DNA of 41,239 nucleotides from an uncultured Rhodospirillales bacterium (GTDB lineage: Bacteria > Pseudomonadota > Alphaproteobacteria > Acetobacterales > Acetobacteraceae): positions 1-41,239 of the forward strand of contig CAIMWH010000020.1 in the NCBI GenBank assembly GCA_903845065.1. The letters are read 5' to 3'. This document shows positions 8,757 through 17,088 of this stretch, in pieces. A program made the translations under genes and the position numbers. Every line of letters begins with the position of its first letter. The stretch's first letter is position 1. The notes beneath the pieces are model-generated. The model had not been told where the DNA came from. It was given only the letters and a program-made list of their open reading frames with translations, and made no database searches.

Positions 8757-10754
8757 TCAGGCGATGGTTTTGAGGGATTCGAAGAGGGCGGTGAAGGGGG
8801 AACCGGCGCGGTGGAATACCGGGGGGTGGCCGATGGGGGCGGGAACGGTGATGCGCTGGCCGCCTTGGTGGCGGGTGCCGGTCCAGAGGTGGGTCCAGGT
8901 GGTGCCGGCGGGGAGGTAGACGGTCCATTCGGCGGCGTTGGCGGCGTGGACGGGGGCGACGAGGAGGTCTTGGCCGTAGAGGTAATGGTCCTGGATGTCG
9001 TAGGTGCCGGGGTCATCCTCGTGGTGGAGGAACAGGGGGCGTTGGGCGGGCAGGCCGGTGGCGGCGGCTTCGGCGCTGATGTGGCGGAGGTAGGGGGCCA
9101 GCGCCGTCCAGATGCGGGTGAAGCGGGCGAAGTGGGCGAGGACTTCGGGGTCCTGGTCGACCTGGAGGTTGTGGTCGGGCCGGTTGCCTTCGTGCGTGCG
9201 CATCAGAGGGGTGAAGGCGGCCATCTCGGTCCAGCGCATGATGAGTTCGGGGGTGCGGACGTTGCCGAAGAGGGACGTATAGCCGCCGATGTCGCTGTGG
9301 TGATAGGCGTTGCCGAGCAGGCCGGCGGAGAGGGCGCCGCAGATGACGGTTTGCATTCCGTCATGGCGGGAGAAATCGACGCACTGGTCCCCGGCCCACA
9401 GCATGGTGGAGTGGCGGCTTGAGCCGGTGAAGCCGGCGCGCATCCAGAACAGGATGGGCTCGGGGGCCGCGCGGGCGGCGGTGGCGTTGACCTCGGCCCA
9501 GATGGTGGGCCAGGCGTTGTGCAGGAGTTTGGCATCGCCGTTGGCCAGCACGGCGTCGATGGGGAGGTATTCGCCGAAATCAGCCATCCAGCCGGAGAGG
9601 CCGATTTCGATCATGTTCTGGCGCAAGATGCGGGTGACCCACCAGTCCCGGGCGGCGGGCAGGGTGAAATCGGGGATGCCGCAGGAGAATTCGCCGAAAT
9701 CGACGCGGTAGGTGGTGCCGGCGGTGTTCTTGGCGAGCAGGCCGAGGGCGTCGGCTTCGGCGAACAGGGGGCCGTCATCGCAGAGGTAGCAGGAGGTGTA
9801 GCCGAGGAAGCGGATGTTCTGGGTGCGGAGTTCGGCGATGCGGGCGGGGAGGTTGGGGTAGCGGGCGGGGTTGAACTGCCAGTCCCAGAACAGGCGGCGG
9901 CCGAAGCTGGTCTGGCGGATGCCGGCCCAGTCCTCGCACCAGAGGGCGGCGATGTGGGCGCCGGCTTCGCGGTATTTTTCGAGGCGGGTAAAGCTTTGTT
10001 CGCCGGCTTTGAGGCCGATGATGGCGCCGTTGTAGAGCCAGTCGGGTAGTCCGGGGGGGCGGCCGAAGCGGGTGGAGAGGGCGGAGACGAGGGCGGCGAA
10101 GCTGGGGGCGGTGGTGAATTCGAGGCGGGTGGGGGCGGCCCAGGTTTCGATTTCGTGGTGGGTTTCGGCGCGGAAGTCCAGCACGGTGTAGGCGGTGGTT
10201 TCGAGGTGGAACGCGGTTCGTCGCGAGGTGAGGAAGCTGGGCTGGGGGTAGTTGGTGGTCCAGTAGTCACCGCCGGCGCGGCCGGTGCGGTCGGCCTGGA
10301 AGGTGATTTCGCTGGTCTTGTCGCGGCCGACGCCGGGTTCGCTGGTCCAGATGGGGAAGCGGCGGGTGCGCAGGTTGAAGTAGGACATCTGCTCGCCGCC
10401 GCCCCAGACATGTTCATCGGGGGTGGTTTCGAGGCGGAACCAGAAGCGGTTCCAGGCGGGGGCGGCGTAGGTGAGGACAAGATGGAGGGTGGTGGCGGTT
10501 TCCTCGAGGGTGAAGCTCAGGGCGATGTCATCGGCGGCGTGGCGGCGGAGGTGGAAATGGGGGCCGTCGAGGGTGGTGTGGGGGAGGGGGGCGCGTTCGG
10601 GGATTGTGTCGGAGATGTCGAAGTTGCCGCGGTACATGTCCATGCGTTCGTGGCCGCGGCCGGCGAAGAAGGCGGGGGTGGTGGGGGTGTGGGTGAGGAG
10701 GGCTTTGCCCGCGAGGGTGAGGGTGAAGCCGGATGGGGTGGGGTGGAGGGTCAT
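8757..10754 (-). CDS. yihQ: Sulfoquinovosidase (GH31, YihQ/SmoI type)
   Basis: 665 residues, E. coli YihQ is 678. It hydrolyses sulfoquinovosides (SQ-glycerol, SQDG) to free SQ. Catalytic nucleophile D392 in GWMADFGEYLP and acid/base D456 in LWAGDQ. Sulfonate-pocket residues: K249 (GLKAGE), E274 (WCEDW), R287 and W290 (GRRLFW), Y492 (SDIGGY). This is the K-E-R-W-Y set described for the Agrobacterium enzyme rather than the Q-Q-R-W-Y set of E. coli. The long stretch from MADFGEY through THEGNRP to RPLFLHHEDD is almost colinear with YihQ. No signal peptide is visible, so it acts in the cytoplasm after import by the ABC transporter encoded upstream. Other GH31 alpha-glucosidases lack the R/W pair, so the specificity call is strong although based on recalled family residues. 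Confidence 0.93.
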   Translation of the reverse strand: MTLHPTPSGFTLTLAGKALLTHTPTTPAFFAGRGHERMDMYRGNFDISDTIPERAPLPHTTLDGPHFHLRRHAADDIALSFTLEETATTLHLVLTYAAPAWNRFWFRLETTPDEHVWGGGEQMSYFNLRTRRFPIWTSEPGVGRDKTSEITFQADRTGRAGGDYWTTNYPQPSFLTSRRTAFHLETTAYTVLDFRAETHHEIETWAAPTRLEFTTAPSFAALVSALSTRFGRPPGLPDWLYNGAIIGLKAGEQSFTRLEKYREAGAHIAALWCEDWAGIRQTSFGRRLFWDWQFNPARYPNLPARIAELRTQNIRFLGYTSCYLCDDGPLFAEADALGLLAKNTAGTTYRVDFGEFSCGIPDFTLPAARDWWVTRILRQNMIEIGLSGWMADFGEYLPIDAVLANGDAKLLHNAWPTIWAEVNATAARAAPEPILFWMRAGFTGSSRHSTMLWAGDQCVDFSRHDGMQTVICGALSAGLLGNAYHHSDIGGYTSLFGNVRTPELIMRWTEMAAFTPLMRTHEGNRPDHNLQVDQDPEVLAHFARFTRIWTALAPYLRHISAEAAATGLPAQRPLFLHHEDDPGTYDIQDHYLYGQDLLVAPVHAANAAEWTVYLPAGTTWTHLWTGTRHQGGQRITVPAPIGHPPVFHRAGSPFTALFESLKTIA

Positions 10755-10783
10755 TACGGCTTGGCGTGTTCGCGGGGCGGGCG

Positions 10784-11689
10784 TTAGTTCGGCTGGATGG
10801 TGTAGCGGATGGTGCCGCGGCGTTGTTCGTGGGGGGCGATGACGAAGACGCCGGGGGGGAGGGGGCCGTCCATGCGGTTGAGGCCGTCGGTGATGTTGGT
10901 GACGGGTTCGATGGCGAGGAAGTCGCGGCCGTCGGGGATGTAGACGATGAGGTTGGCGAAGATGGGGTCGGCGGTGATTTGCATGGTGTAGCCGCGATCG
11001 GGGTAGGCAATGCGGGCAAGGCCGGTCCAGCCGGTGAAGCAGTTGTCGATGGAGTCGGGGCCGATGGGGCGGGGGGTGCTGTGGTCGCGTTCGGGGGGGA
11101 CTGGGGTGTGGCCGATGGGGAGCATGTCGGCGCCGTTGCGTTGCAGGCCGGTGGCGGTGAATTGCAGGGTGGCGGCGGGGCTGCGGGGGAAGAACGGGTG
11201 CTGGCCGAAGGCTATGGGGGCGGGGCCGGTGTGGCGGTTCTCGATGAGGCAGGTGCAGACGAGCGAGTCTTCGGACAGGGTGTAGATCTGCTCGGCGTGG
11301 AAGGCGAAGGGCCAGAGTTCGCCGCCGGGATAGTCGAGGCTGAGGGTGACCTGGTCGCCGGCTTCGGTGGCGGTCCAGGGGAGTTGCCAGCCGGCGCCGT
11401 GGATGGCCCAGCCTTGCATGAGGTCGGGCAGGTCGTAGCTGGTGCCTTCGAAGGTGAAGCGGCGGCCGGCGACGCGGTTGGAGTAGGGGAACAGCGGGTA
11501 GCTGGCGAGGTCGCGCGGCGTGCTGGCTTGCAGGGCGTTGGGCTGGGGCGGGCGGAACATCGGCTCGTCCCGGCGGGTCCAGGCGACGACGGCGCCGCCG
11601 AAGCCGGGGGCGAGGACGAGCTTGGCGGTGCCGGCGACGACGGTGACGAGGTGGTGCCGTCCCGGCTGGTTCATCCCCAATGTGCTCAT
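10784..11689 (-). CDS. Aldose-1-epimerase (GalM-like), candidate sulfoquinovose mutarotase
   Basis: 301 residues. GalM-fold landmarks: NRVAGRRF (71-78), AIHGAG with H97, FGQHPFF with the catalytic acid H164, and LAIEPVTN with the catalytic base E261. It would interconvert alpha- and beta-anomers of the sugar released by the neighbouring sulfoquinovosidase, the role of the YihR/SQ mutarotase genes in known SQ clusters. The start ATG at 11689 overlaps the stop of the upstream permease gene (ATGA); a second Met five codons later is possible. A 29-nt gap separates it from the sulfoquinovosidase start. Enzyme family is certain; SQ as substrate is inferred from context. Confidence 0.85.
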   Translation of the reverse strand: MSTLGMNQPGRHHLVTVVAGTAKLVLAPGFGGAVVAWTRRDEPMFRPPQPNALQASTPRDLASYPLFPYSNRVAGRRFTFEGTSYDLPDLMQGWAIHGAGWQLPWTATEAGDQVTLSLDYPGGELWPFAFHAEQIYTLSEDSLVCTCLIENRHTGPAPIAFGQHPFFPRSPAATLQFTATGLQRNGADMLPIGHTPVPPERDHSTPRPIGPDSIDNCFTGWTGLARIAYPDRGYTMQITADPIFANLIVYIPDGRDFLAIEPVTNITDGLNRMDGPLPPGVFVIAPHEQRRGTIRYTIQPN

Positions 11690-12516
11690 CCTTTGACCGC
11701 TCCTTGCGCTAGTCCGCGCACCATGGAGCGTTGCACGACGGCGAACAAGGCGAGGACGGGCAGGATGGAGAGGATGCCGCCGGCGGAGAGGGCACCCCAG
11801 GGGAGTTGGAATTCGCCGACCATCAATTGCAGGCCGACCGGCCAGGTGCGGCTGCCCGAACTGGTGGTGAGCATGAGGGCGAAGAGGTACTCGTTCCAGG
11901 CGGCGATGCCGATGAACACGGCGCAGGCCCACAGGCCGCCGCGGACCAAGGGGAGAATTACCCGCCACATGGCGCCGAGGCGGGTGCAGCCGTCGATGCG
12001 GGCGGCTTCCTCGAGTTCGATGGGGATGGCGTCAAAGAAGCCTTTCATCATCCAGATGAAGATCGGCAGCAGGAAGGCAGTGTAGGCCAAAGCGAGGCCG
12101 ATGCGGGTATCGAGCAGGCCGGCCTGGCGCATGATGATGAAGAGGGGAATGATCATCAGCACGACGGGGAACATGCGCAGGATGAGGAAGAACAGCAGCA
12201 CATTCTTGCGGCCGCGGAATTGCAGGCGGGACAGGCTGTAGGCGCCCAGGGTGCCGGCGAAGACGCAGATCACCACGGTGAAGAAGGTGGCGACCGCGCT
12301 GTTCCACATCAGGTCCGGCAGGTTCGACTGGGTCCAGATCGCGATGTAGTTGGTCAGGGTGGCGGGGATGGGAAGCAGGCTGATGTGGCGGGTGATGATG
12401 TCGCGCTCGAACTTCAGCGAGATGTTGAGCGCCCACAATACGGGGAAGGCGGCGAAGAAGGTGAAGGCGGCGGCGATGGCGTAGATCGCGCTGCGTTCGA
12501 GGCGGGAGCGGCGCAT
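11686..12516 (-). CDS. ABC sugar transporter permease (MalG/UgpE type)
   Basis: 276 residues, six predicted membrane helices. The cytoplasmic EAA loop reads EEAARIDGCTRLGAMWRVILP (EAA at 170-172, Gly176), the docking site for the ATPase. It forms the inner-membrane channel with the other permease, encoded 1 nt upstream, and takes substrate from the binding protein at 14657-15898. In this operon the cargo is presumably SQ or SQ-glycerol. No ATPase gene lies in the operon, so a shared MsmK/UgpC-type ATPase from elsewhere must power it. Confidence 0.93.
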   Translation of the reverse strand: MRRSRLERSAIYAIAAAFTFFAAFPVLWALNISLKFERDIITRHISLLPIPATLTNYIAIWTQSNLPDLMWNSAVATFFTVVICVFAGTLGAYSLSRLQFRGRKNVLLFFLILRMFPVVLMIIPLFIIMRQAGLLDTRIGLALAYTAFLLPIFIWMMKGFFDAIPIELEEAARIDGCTRLGAMWRVILPLVRGGLWACAVFIGIAAWNEYLFALMLTTSSGSRTWPVGLQLMVGEFQLPWGALSAGGILSILPVLALFAVVQRSMVRGLAQGAVKG

Positions 12517-12517
12517 G

Positions 12518-13429
12518 TCAGTCCTCCCGCAGCGCGTTGGAGTAGCGGACGTAGAGCCAGGAGCAGGTCATCAGCAGGAGGAACATCACCACGCTGAGGG
12601 CGCCGGCGTAGCCGAAGTTGAATTCGCGGTAGGCCTTCTGGAAGGCGTAGAGCGACAGCACCTGGGTGGAACGGCCGGGGCCGCCGCCGGTGAGGATGAG
12701 GAGGAGTTCGGGCGAGTTCATCAGGCTGATGGCGCGCAGCACCACAGTGGCGACGATGATCATGCGCAGGCCGGGCAGTTGGATGTGGATGAAGCGGTGC
12801 CAGAAGCCGGCGCCGTCCACCGCGGCGGCTTCGTAGAGTTCGGACGGGATGCCTTTCAGGCCGGCCATCAACAGGAGGCCGAAGAAGGGGAAGCCGTGCC
12901 AGGTTTCGACCAGGATGGCGGCGGGGAGGGCCCAGTCGGGGTCGGCGAACCAGGCCTTGAAGCCTTCGATGACGCCAAGGCCCTGGAGGGCGGCGTTGAT
13001 GACGCCGAGGCGGCTGTCGAGCATGAGGGCCCAGATGTTGCCGGCCACCACCAGCGGCAGGAACCAGGGCAGCAGGATGATCACCGACATCACCCGCATG
13101 CCGGGCAACTCGTAGTCGAGTGCCACGGCGATCACCAGGCCGCAGGCGAGTTCGAGGGCGACGGTACCGAAGACCCAGACGGCGGTGTTTTGCAGGGAGA
13201 TCCAGAAGATCGGGTCATCCAGCAAGGCGAGGTAATGGCGCAGGCCGACATAGCCGATGCCGAGATCCATCCGGTTCAGGCGCATCTGACGGAAGGAGAG
13301 ATCGATGCCGGAGATCGTCGGGTAGATGATGACGGCGAAGACCAGCAGCAGGCTGGGCGCCAGCAGGAGCCAGGGCCAGGCCTTGGTGTCGGATATGCCG
13401 GCAATGCGGGTGGCGAGGCTGCGCGACAT
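12518..13429 (-). CDS. ABC sugar transporter permease (MalF/UgpA type)
   Basis: 303 residues with a cytoplasmic N-terminus and six helices. The EAA loop is ELYEAAAVDGAGFWHRFIHIQLP (EAA at 200-202, Gly206). Its ATG overlaps the stop of the upstream enolase-superfamily gene by 1 nt (TGATG), showing translational coupling. It partners the second permease to import the ligand of the binding protein encoded in the same operon. Confidence 0.93.
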   Translation of the reverse strand: MSRSLATRIAGISDTKAWPWLLLAPSLLLVFAVIIYPTISGIDLSFRQMRLNRMDLGIGYVGLRHYLALLDDPIFWISLQNTAVWVFGTVALELACGLVIAVALDYELPGMRVMSVIILLPWFLPLVVAGNIWALMLDSRLGVINAALQGLGVIEGFKAWFADPDWALPAAILVETWHGFPFFGLLLMAGLKGIPSELYEAAAVDGAGFWHRFIHIQLPGLRMIIVATVVLRAISLMNSPELLLILTGGGPGRSTQVLSLYAFQKAYREFNFGYAGALSVVMFLLLMTCSWLYVRYSNALRED

Positions 13430-14538
13430 CAGACGATCGCGAGGGCGGTCTTTTCGATGTACGCCCAGTCCGGCGCGAAGCCGAGGCCGGGGGTGTCGGG
13501 GATGGTGAATTTGGCGCCGTCGATCTTCAGGCCGTGCGAGCCGTGGCGGAGGTTGCCGATTTGCTGGGAGGAGATCACCAGTTCCTCGTAGAAATCATTG
13601 TTGGGGATGGCGGCGCAGAGTTGGGCCTGGGCCATGCCCATGCCATGGACCTGGGCCTTCATGCCGTGGCACTCGGCGAGGTGGGCGATCTTGATGGCGC
13701 CGGTCATGCCGCCTTTCATGGTGGGGTTGGTGCGCAGCATGTCGAGCGCGCCGGCCTGGACCCAGGAGGCGGCGTTCCAGTGGGCGCCGTCGGAGGTTTC
13801 GGCGGCGAGCAGCGGGATATCGAGGGAGTCGCAGAGCTTGCGGTAGGAGCCGAGTTCGAATTCGCGCATGGGTTCTTCGTACCAGTAGAACCCTTCCTCC
13901 TCGAGGCGGCGGCCGAACCAGAGCGAGGTGACGTAGTCCCAGCCGGCGGAGCCGTCGAACATCAGGACGGCGTCGGGGCCGGTCCATTGGCGCAGGTTGC
14001 GGCAGAGTTTGGCGTCCTCTTTCGCGTCACCCCAGGCATGAAGCTTGAAGGCGGTGAAGCCGACATCAATGCATTCTTTGATGTGGCGTTCGTATTCGCC
14101 CATGGTGTCCCAGGTGACGGTGGAGGCGTAGACCGGGACGACGGGGTTGTGGCCGCCGAGCATCTGGTAGAGGGGCATGTTGGCCTTCTTGGACTTGAGG
14201 TCCCAGATCGCCAGATCGACCAGGCCGAGGGCGTGGAGTTGCATTTCCTCCAGGCGATCGAGTTCCCAGATGCGGTGCCAGAGGAATTCGCTCATCAGCG
14301 GGTTCAGGCCGATGAGTTCTTTCAGGCGGCGTTCGATGAGGGAGCAGACGGCCTCGCCGCGGCCGGTTTTGACGGCGCCGATGATGCCTTCGTCGGTGTC
14401 GATGCGCAGGATGGCGGATTTGGGGGTCTTGCCTTTGGGGGTGCCGTCACCGGAGCCGGGCAGGCCGGCGCGCCAACGGAACGTATCACCGATCCAGGGG
14501 TCTTCGACGAGATAGCCTTTGATATCGGTGATACGCAT
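13429..14538 (-). CDS. Enolase-superfamily enzyme 1 (mandelate racemase subgroup), probable acid-sugar dehydratase
   Basis: 369 residues with a capping domain (1-125) and a barrel. Metal ligands are D195 (LMFDGS), E221 (YEEP) and E247 (AAETSD), at the same residue numbers as in mandelate racemase. The base motif on strand 2 is K165-x-H167 rather than K-x-K. The strand-7 His is present (H298, QVHGMG), but its usual Asp partner seems replaced by Asn (N271 in RTNPTMKGG). Such enzymes abstract the proton alpha to a carboxylate, commonly dehydrating sugar acids. The start has AGGAAA 7 nt upstream. It sits between the binding-protein and permease genes, behind repeat A2. Substrate unknown; a sulfonated sugar acid is a context-based guess. 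Confidence 0.87.
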   Translation of the reverse strand: MRITDIKGYLVEDPWIGDTFRWRAGLPGSGDGTPKGKTPKSAILRIDTDEGIIGAVKTGRGEAVCSLIERRLKELIGLNPLMSEFLWHRIWELDRLEEMQLHALGLVDLAIWDLKSKKANMPLYQMLGGHNPVVPVYASTVTWDTMGEYERHIKECIDVGFTAFKLHAWGDAKEDAKLCRNLRQWTGPDAVLMFDGSAGWDYVTSLWFGRRLEEEGFYWYEEPMREFELGSYRKLCDSLDIPLLAAETSDGAHWNAASWVQAGALDMLRTNPTMKGGMTGAIKIAHLAECHGMKAQVHGMGMAQAQLCAAIPNNDFYEELVISSQQIGNLRHGSHGLKIDGAKFTIPDTPGLGFAPDWAYIEKTALAIV

Positions 14539-14564
14539 CAGTGTTTCCTATTGGTCGGGAAGCC

Positions 14565-14650
14565 AAGCGGACAAAAAATTTTTGCTTCTTTTTTCAAAAA
14601 GAAGCGCTTTCTTTTTTGAAAAAAAGAAACAAAAAAACTTTTGTCCGCTT
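14565..14650 (-). repeat. Family A double-hairpin repeat, copy A2, intra-operon terminator or attenuator
   Basis: Outer perfect 12-bp arms AAGCGGACAAAA (14565-14576) and TTTTGTCCGCTT (14639-14650) enclose two tandem hairpins: GCTTCTTTTT/AAAAAGAAGC, and TTTCTTTTTT/AAAAAAGAAA with a GA loop. It lies 6 nt beyond the stop codon of the binding-protein gene on the minus strand. It probably ends most transcripts there and lets some read through to the permeases, as REP elements do behind malE. Confidence 0.85.
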
Positions 14651-14656
14651 TTTTCT

Positions 14657-15898
14657 TCAGTTCAGCGCGGCGTCGAGGCCTTTGAGCATCGCGTCGGTGG
14701 CTTTTTCGGGGGTGGACTGGCCGACCAGGATTTTCTGGAACTCGGGCAGCACGCTGTTTTGCGACCAGCCGGCCATGCCGACGAAGGCCGGCGGCAGGGT
14801 GCCGAAGCCGAGGGTTTCGGCAGCGGCCTGGTAGAGCGGGTTGCCGGTGATGCGGGCGTCCTTGGCGATGACGCTCGAGGCGGGGAAGTAGCCGGTCTCC
14901 TCGAGGAAGGCGATCGAGGGATCGGTTTCGCCCCAGAAGCTGATCCAGTCCCACGCGGCGTCGATGTTGTCGGCTTTCATGATGCCGTTGAAGAGGTAGG
15001 CGAGGCGCGCGACGCGGGCGGCGGGGCCGGCGGGTTTGGCGGCGGTGCCGAATTCGCCGGGCTTGAAGAAGCGCACCATTTCCGTGAGCGAGCCGGTGTG
15101 GTGCCAGGTCATCGCGGTCTGGCCGGTTTTGAAGCCTTCCATGATCTGGCGGAAGCCGTCATTGGTGACGGAGGGGGGGCAGACTTTGTGGACGGTGTGG
15201 AGTTCGGAATACCACTTCACCGCGGCCAGGACTTTGGCCTTGTCCATGGCGTTCTTGCCGTCGACGACGAATTTGGAACCGAAGGCTTCCATCAGGTCGA
15301 TGAGGTAGGCGGCGCCGCCGGGGCCGGCGCGCATGCCGAAGCCGTAGCGGTTCTTGGAGGGGTCGGTGAGTTTCTTGGCGATGGTGACGAAGTCTTCGAG
15401 GTTCTTCGGCGGGCCGGAGATGCCGGCCTGCTCGAACCAGTCCTTGCGGTAGTAGGTCCAGTCGACGAAGGTGAAGGCGGGGACGCCGTAGATCTTGCCG
15501 TTGGCGGTGCTGCCTTTCCAGCGGTCATCGGGGTAGTTGACCTTGTTGGGCCAGGCGTTGACGCGGCTGGTGAGATCGACGAGGCCGTTCATGGCCAGCA
15601 TGTCGGGCAGGCGTTCGGCGGCGACCATGGTGACATCAGGCCGGGTGTTGGCGACGACGGCGGCGGTGAATTTCGCCATGTATTCGGGGTTGGGGATGTT
15701 TTCCTGCTGGAGCGCGATGTCGGGGAACTTCTGCTTGAAGATTTCCATGACGCGCTTGAGGCCGGTGAATTCCTCCTGGCTGGTGAAATGGTGCCAGTAG
15801 ACGACTTTGCCGGAGTGGCCGGCGGCGTGGGCCAGGCGGGGGGTGGCGGCGAGGGCCGCGGTGGAGGCGAGCAGGCCGCGGCGGGTGAGGGCGTTCAT
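14657..15898 (-). CDS. ABC transporter sugar-binding protein (SmoF-like role), Tat-type signal
   Basis: 413 residues. N-terminal signal MNALTRRGLLASTAALAATPRL with a twin-arginine-like TRRGLL and a predicted cut after AHA (about residue 25). The mature part is a family-1 extracellular solute-binding protein (KVVYWHHF start, DVTMVAAERLPDMLAMNGLVDLT, YYRKDWFEQAGI). It captures the substrate in the periplasm for the two permeases encoded downstream. Next to a sulfoquinovosidase and epimerase its ligand is probably SQ-glycerol or SQ, as for Agrobacterium SmoF; I did not verify ligand residues. GGGAG precedes the ATG by about 9 nt. A terminator-like repeat follows the stop directly, which would favour high expression of this gene over the permeases. 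Confidence 0.9.
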   Translation of the reverse strand: MNALTRRGLLASTAALAATPRLAHAAGHSGKVVYWHHFTSQEEFTGLKRVMEIFKQKFPDIALQQENIPNPEYMAKFTAAVVANTRPDVTMVAAERLPDMLAMNGLVDLTSRVNAWPNKVNYPDDRWKGSTANGKIYGVPAFTFVDWTYYRKDWFEQAGISGPPKNLEDFVTIAKKLTDPSKNRYGFGMRAGPGGAAYLIDLMEAFGSKFVVDGKNAMDKAKVLAAVKWYSELHTVHKVCPPSVTNDGFRQIMEGFKTGQTAMTWHHTGSLTEMVRFFKPGEFGTAAKPAGPAARVARLAYLFNGIMKADNIDAAWDWISFWGETDPSIAFLEETGYFPASSVIAKDARITGNPLYQAAAETLGFGTLPPAFVGMAGWSQNSVLPEFQKILVGQSTPEKATDAMLKGLDAALN

Positions 15899-15927
15899 TA
15901 TGGGGCTCCCTGGTACTATTCTTGATT

Positions 15928-17067
15928 TCAGCTCAGTTGGATCGGCGCCGGCGGCGGGCCGGAGGGGCGGAGGCCCTCGGCGACGGTTTCGACGGCATGG
16001 TTGTAGCGCGCTTCGTCGGACAGGCCGAGGCCGTGGCCGGGGGTATCGGGGGCAATGGCGTAGCCGTTTTCGAAGCGGATGGGGGTTTTGGCGAGGTGGT
16101 TGTAGTTCTGGAAGGAGTATTCGATCCAGTCCGCCTCGGGCAAGGCGGCGGCGATGTGGACGCCGACTTCGAGGAAGGTGTTGCCCAGGGTGATGCGGAC
16201 GCCGTATTCGGCGGCGAGCCAGCAGGCGCGCATGACGTCGGACATTTTGCCGTGGACGTTCATGAAATCCACCGCACGGGCCTCGATGAGGCGGCGTTTG
16301 CCGGTGAGGTCGAGATATTCGCCGGTGTTGAGGTGGGTGAAGGGGACGGCTTCGGAGACCTGGCGCAGGCCCTCGAAATCATCGCGCAGGCAGGGGTCTT
16401 CGATCCAGAGGATGTCATGGCCGGCATCCTTGTAGACATGGAGGGCGCGGATGGCCTGCTTCGGGGTCCAGGCTTCGTTGGCATCGACCATGATGGTGGG
16501 GTTGGGGCCGACGGCTTCCTTGAGGAGTTTGAGGCGGTGGAGGTCCCAGGCGAGGTCGGGGTGGCCGATCTTGATTTTGAAGGCGGTGAAGCCGACTGCT
16601 TTGGCCTTGGCGAAGAATTCGACGTAGTGGGCGTCGGAGAGGTGGAAATCGAGGCCGCTGGCGTAGGCGGGGACGCGAGGGTTGGAGCCGCCGAGGAAGC
16701 GATAGAGGGGGAGGCCGGCCTGTTGGGCGGCGAGGTCCCACAGGGCCTGGTCGATGGCTTCGCCGAAGGCATGGGAGAGCGGGCGCTGGTTGCCGCCGCG
16801 GGGGCGGGAGATGCGGTGGATGAGGCCCGCGGGGTGTTGGCCGCGCAGACCGGGGAAGGCTTCGAGGCGGAAGCAGCGTTCGAGTTCGGCGCGGTCGGGC
16901 AGGGGATGGAAGAGGTTGAGGAGCCAGCCGGTGCCAATTCGACCGGATTCGTCGTGCAGTTCGAGGACTGCGACGTTGCAGACATCGAAGCCGACCTGGC
17001 TGTCGCCGATCACGCGGTCTCGCCGGAAGGCGAAGCGGGTGATGGTGAAGTCCTTGATGGTGCTCAT
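15928..17067 (-). CDS. Enolase-superfamily enzyme 2 (MLE/MR type), first gene of the SQ operon
   Basis: 379 residues. Metal ligands D195 (MVDAN), E223 (WIEDP) and E250 (NTGEY). The strand-2 base motif K164-x-K166 (FKIKIG) is intact. On strand 7 the usual His is replaced by Asn (N296 in TLGNTFLE), and the strand-6 region reads DFMNVHGKMSD with H272 near the usual Asp site. So it keeps one half of the acid/base machinery and has an unusual other half, which leaves dehydratase, epimerase or cycloisomerase activity open. It is only distantly similar to enzyme 1 of the same operon. It has its own promoter-like region upstream and is 29 nt from the binding-protein gene. Confidence 0.87.
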   Translation of the reverse strand: MSTIKDFTITRFAFRRDRVIGDSQVGFDVCNVAVLELHDESGRIGTGWLLNLFHPLPDRAELERCFRLEAFPGLRGQHPAGLIHRISRPRGGNQRPLSHAFGEAIDQALWDLAAQQAGLPLYRFLGGSNPRVPAYASGLDFHLSDAHYVEFFAKAKAVGFTAFKIKIGHPDLAWDLHRLKLLKEAVGPNPTIMVDANEAWTPKQAIRALHVYKDAGHDILWIEDPCLRDDFEGLRQVSEAVPFTHLNTGEYLDLTGKRRLIEARAVDFMNVHGKMSDVMRACWLAAEYGVRITLGNTFLEVGVHIAAALPEADWIEYSFQNYNHLAKTPIRFENGYAIAPDTPGHGLGLSDEARYNHAVETVAEGLRPSGPPPAPIQLS

Positions 17068-17088
17068 TGGCGCCGTTTCTCCCCTATC

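Noticed and set aside
7045-8919. A 624-codon plus-strand frame over the PcaB-like gene
   Set aside because: Gly-rich antisense translation; the opposite strand has a complete superfamily signature.
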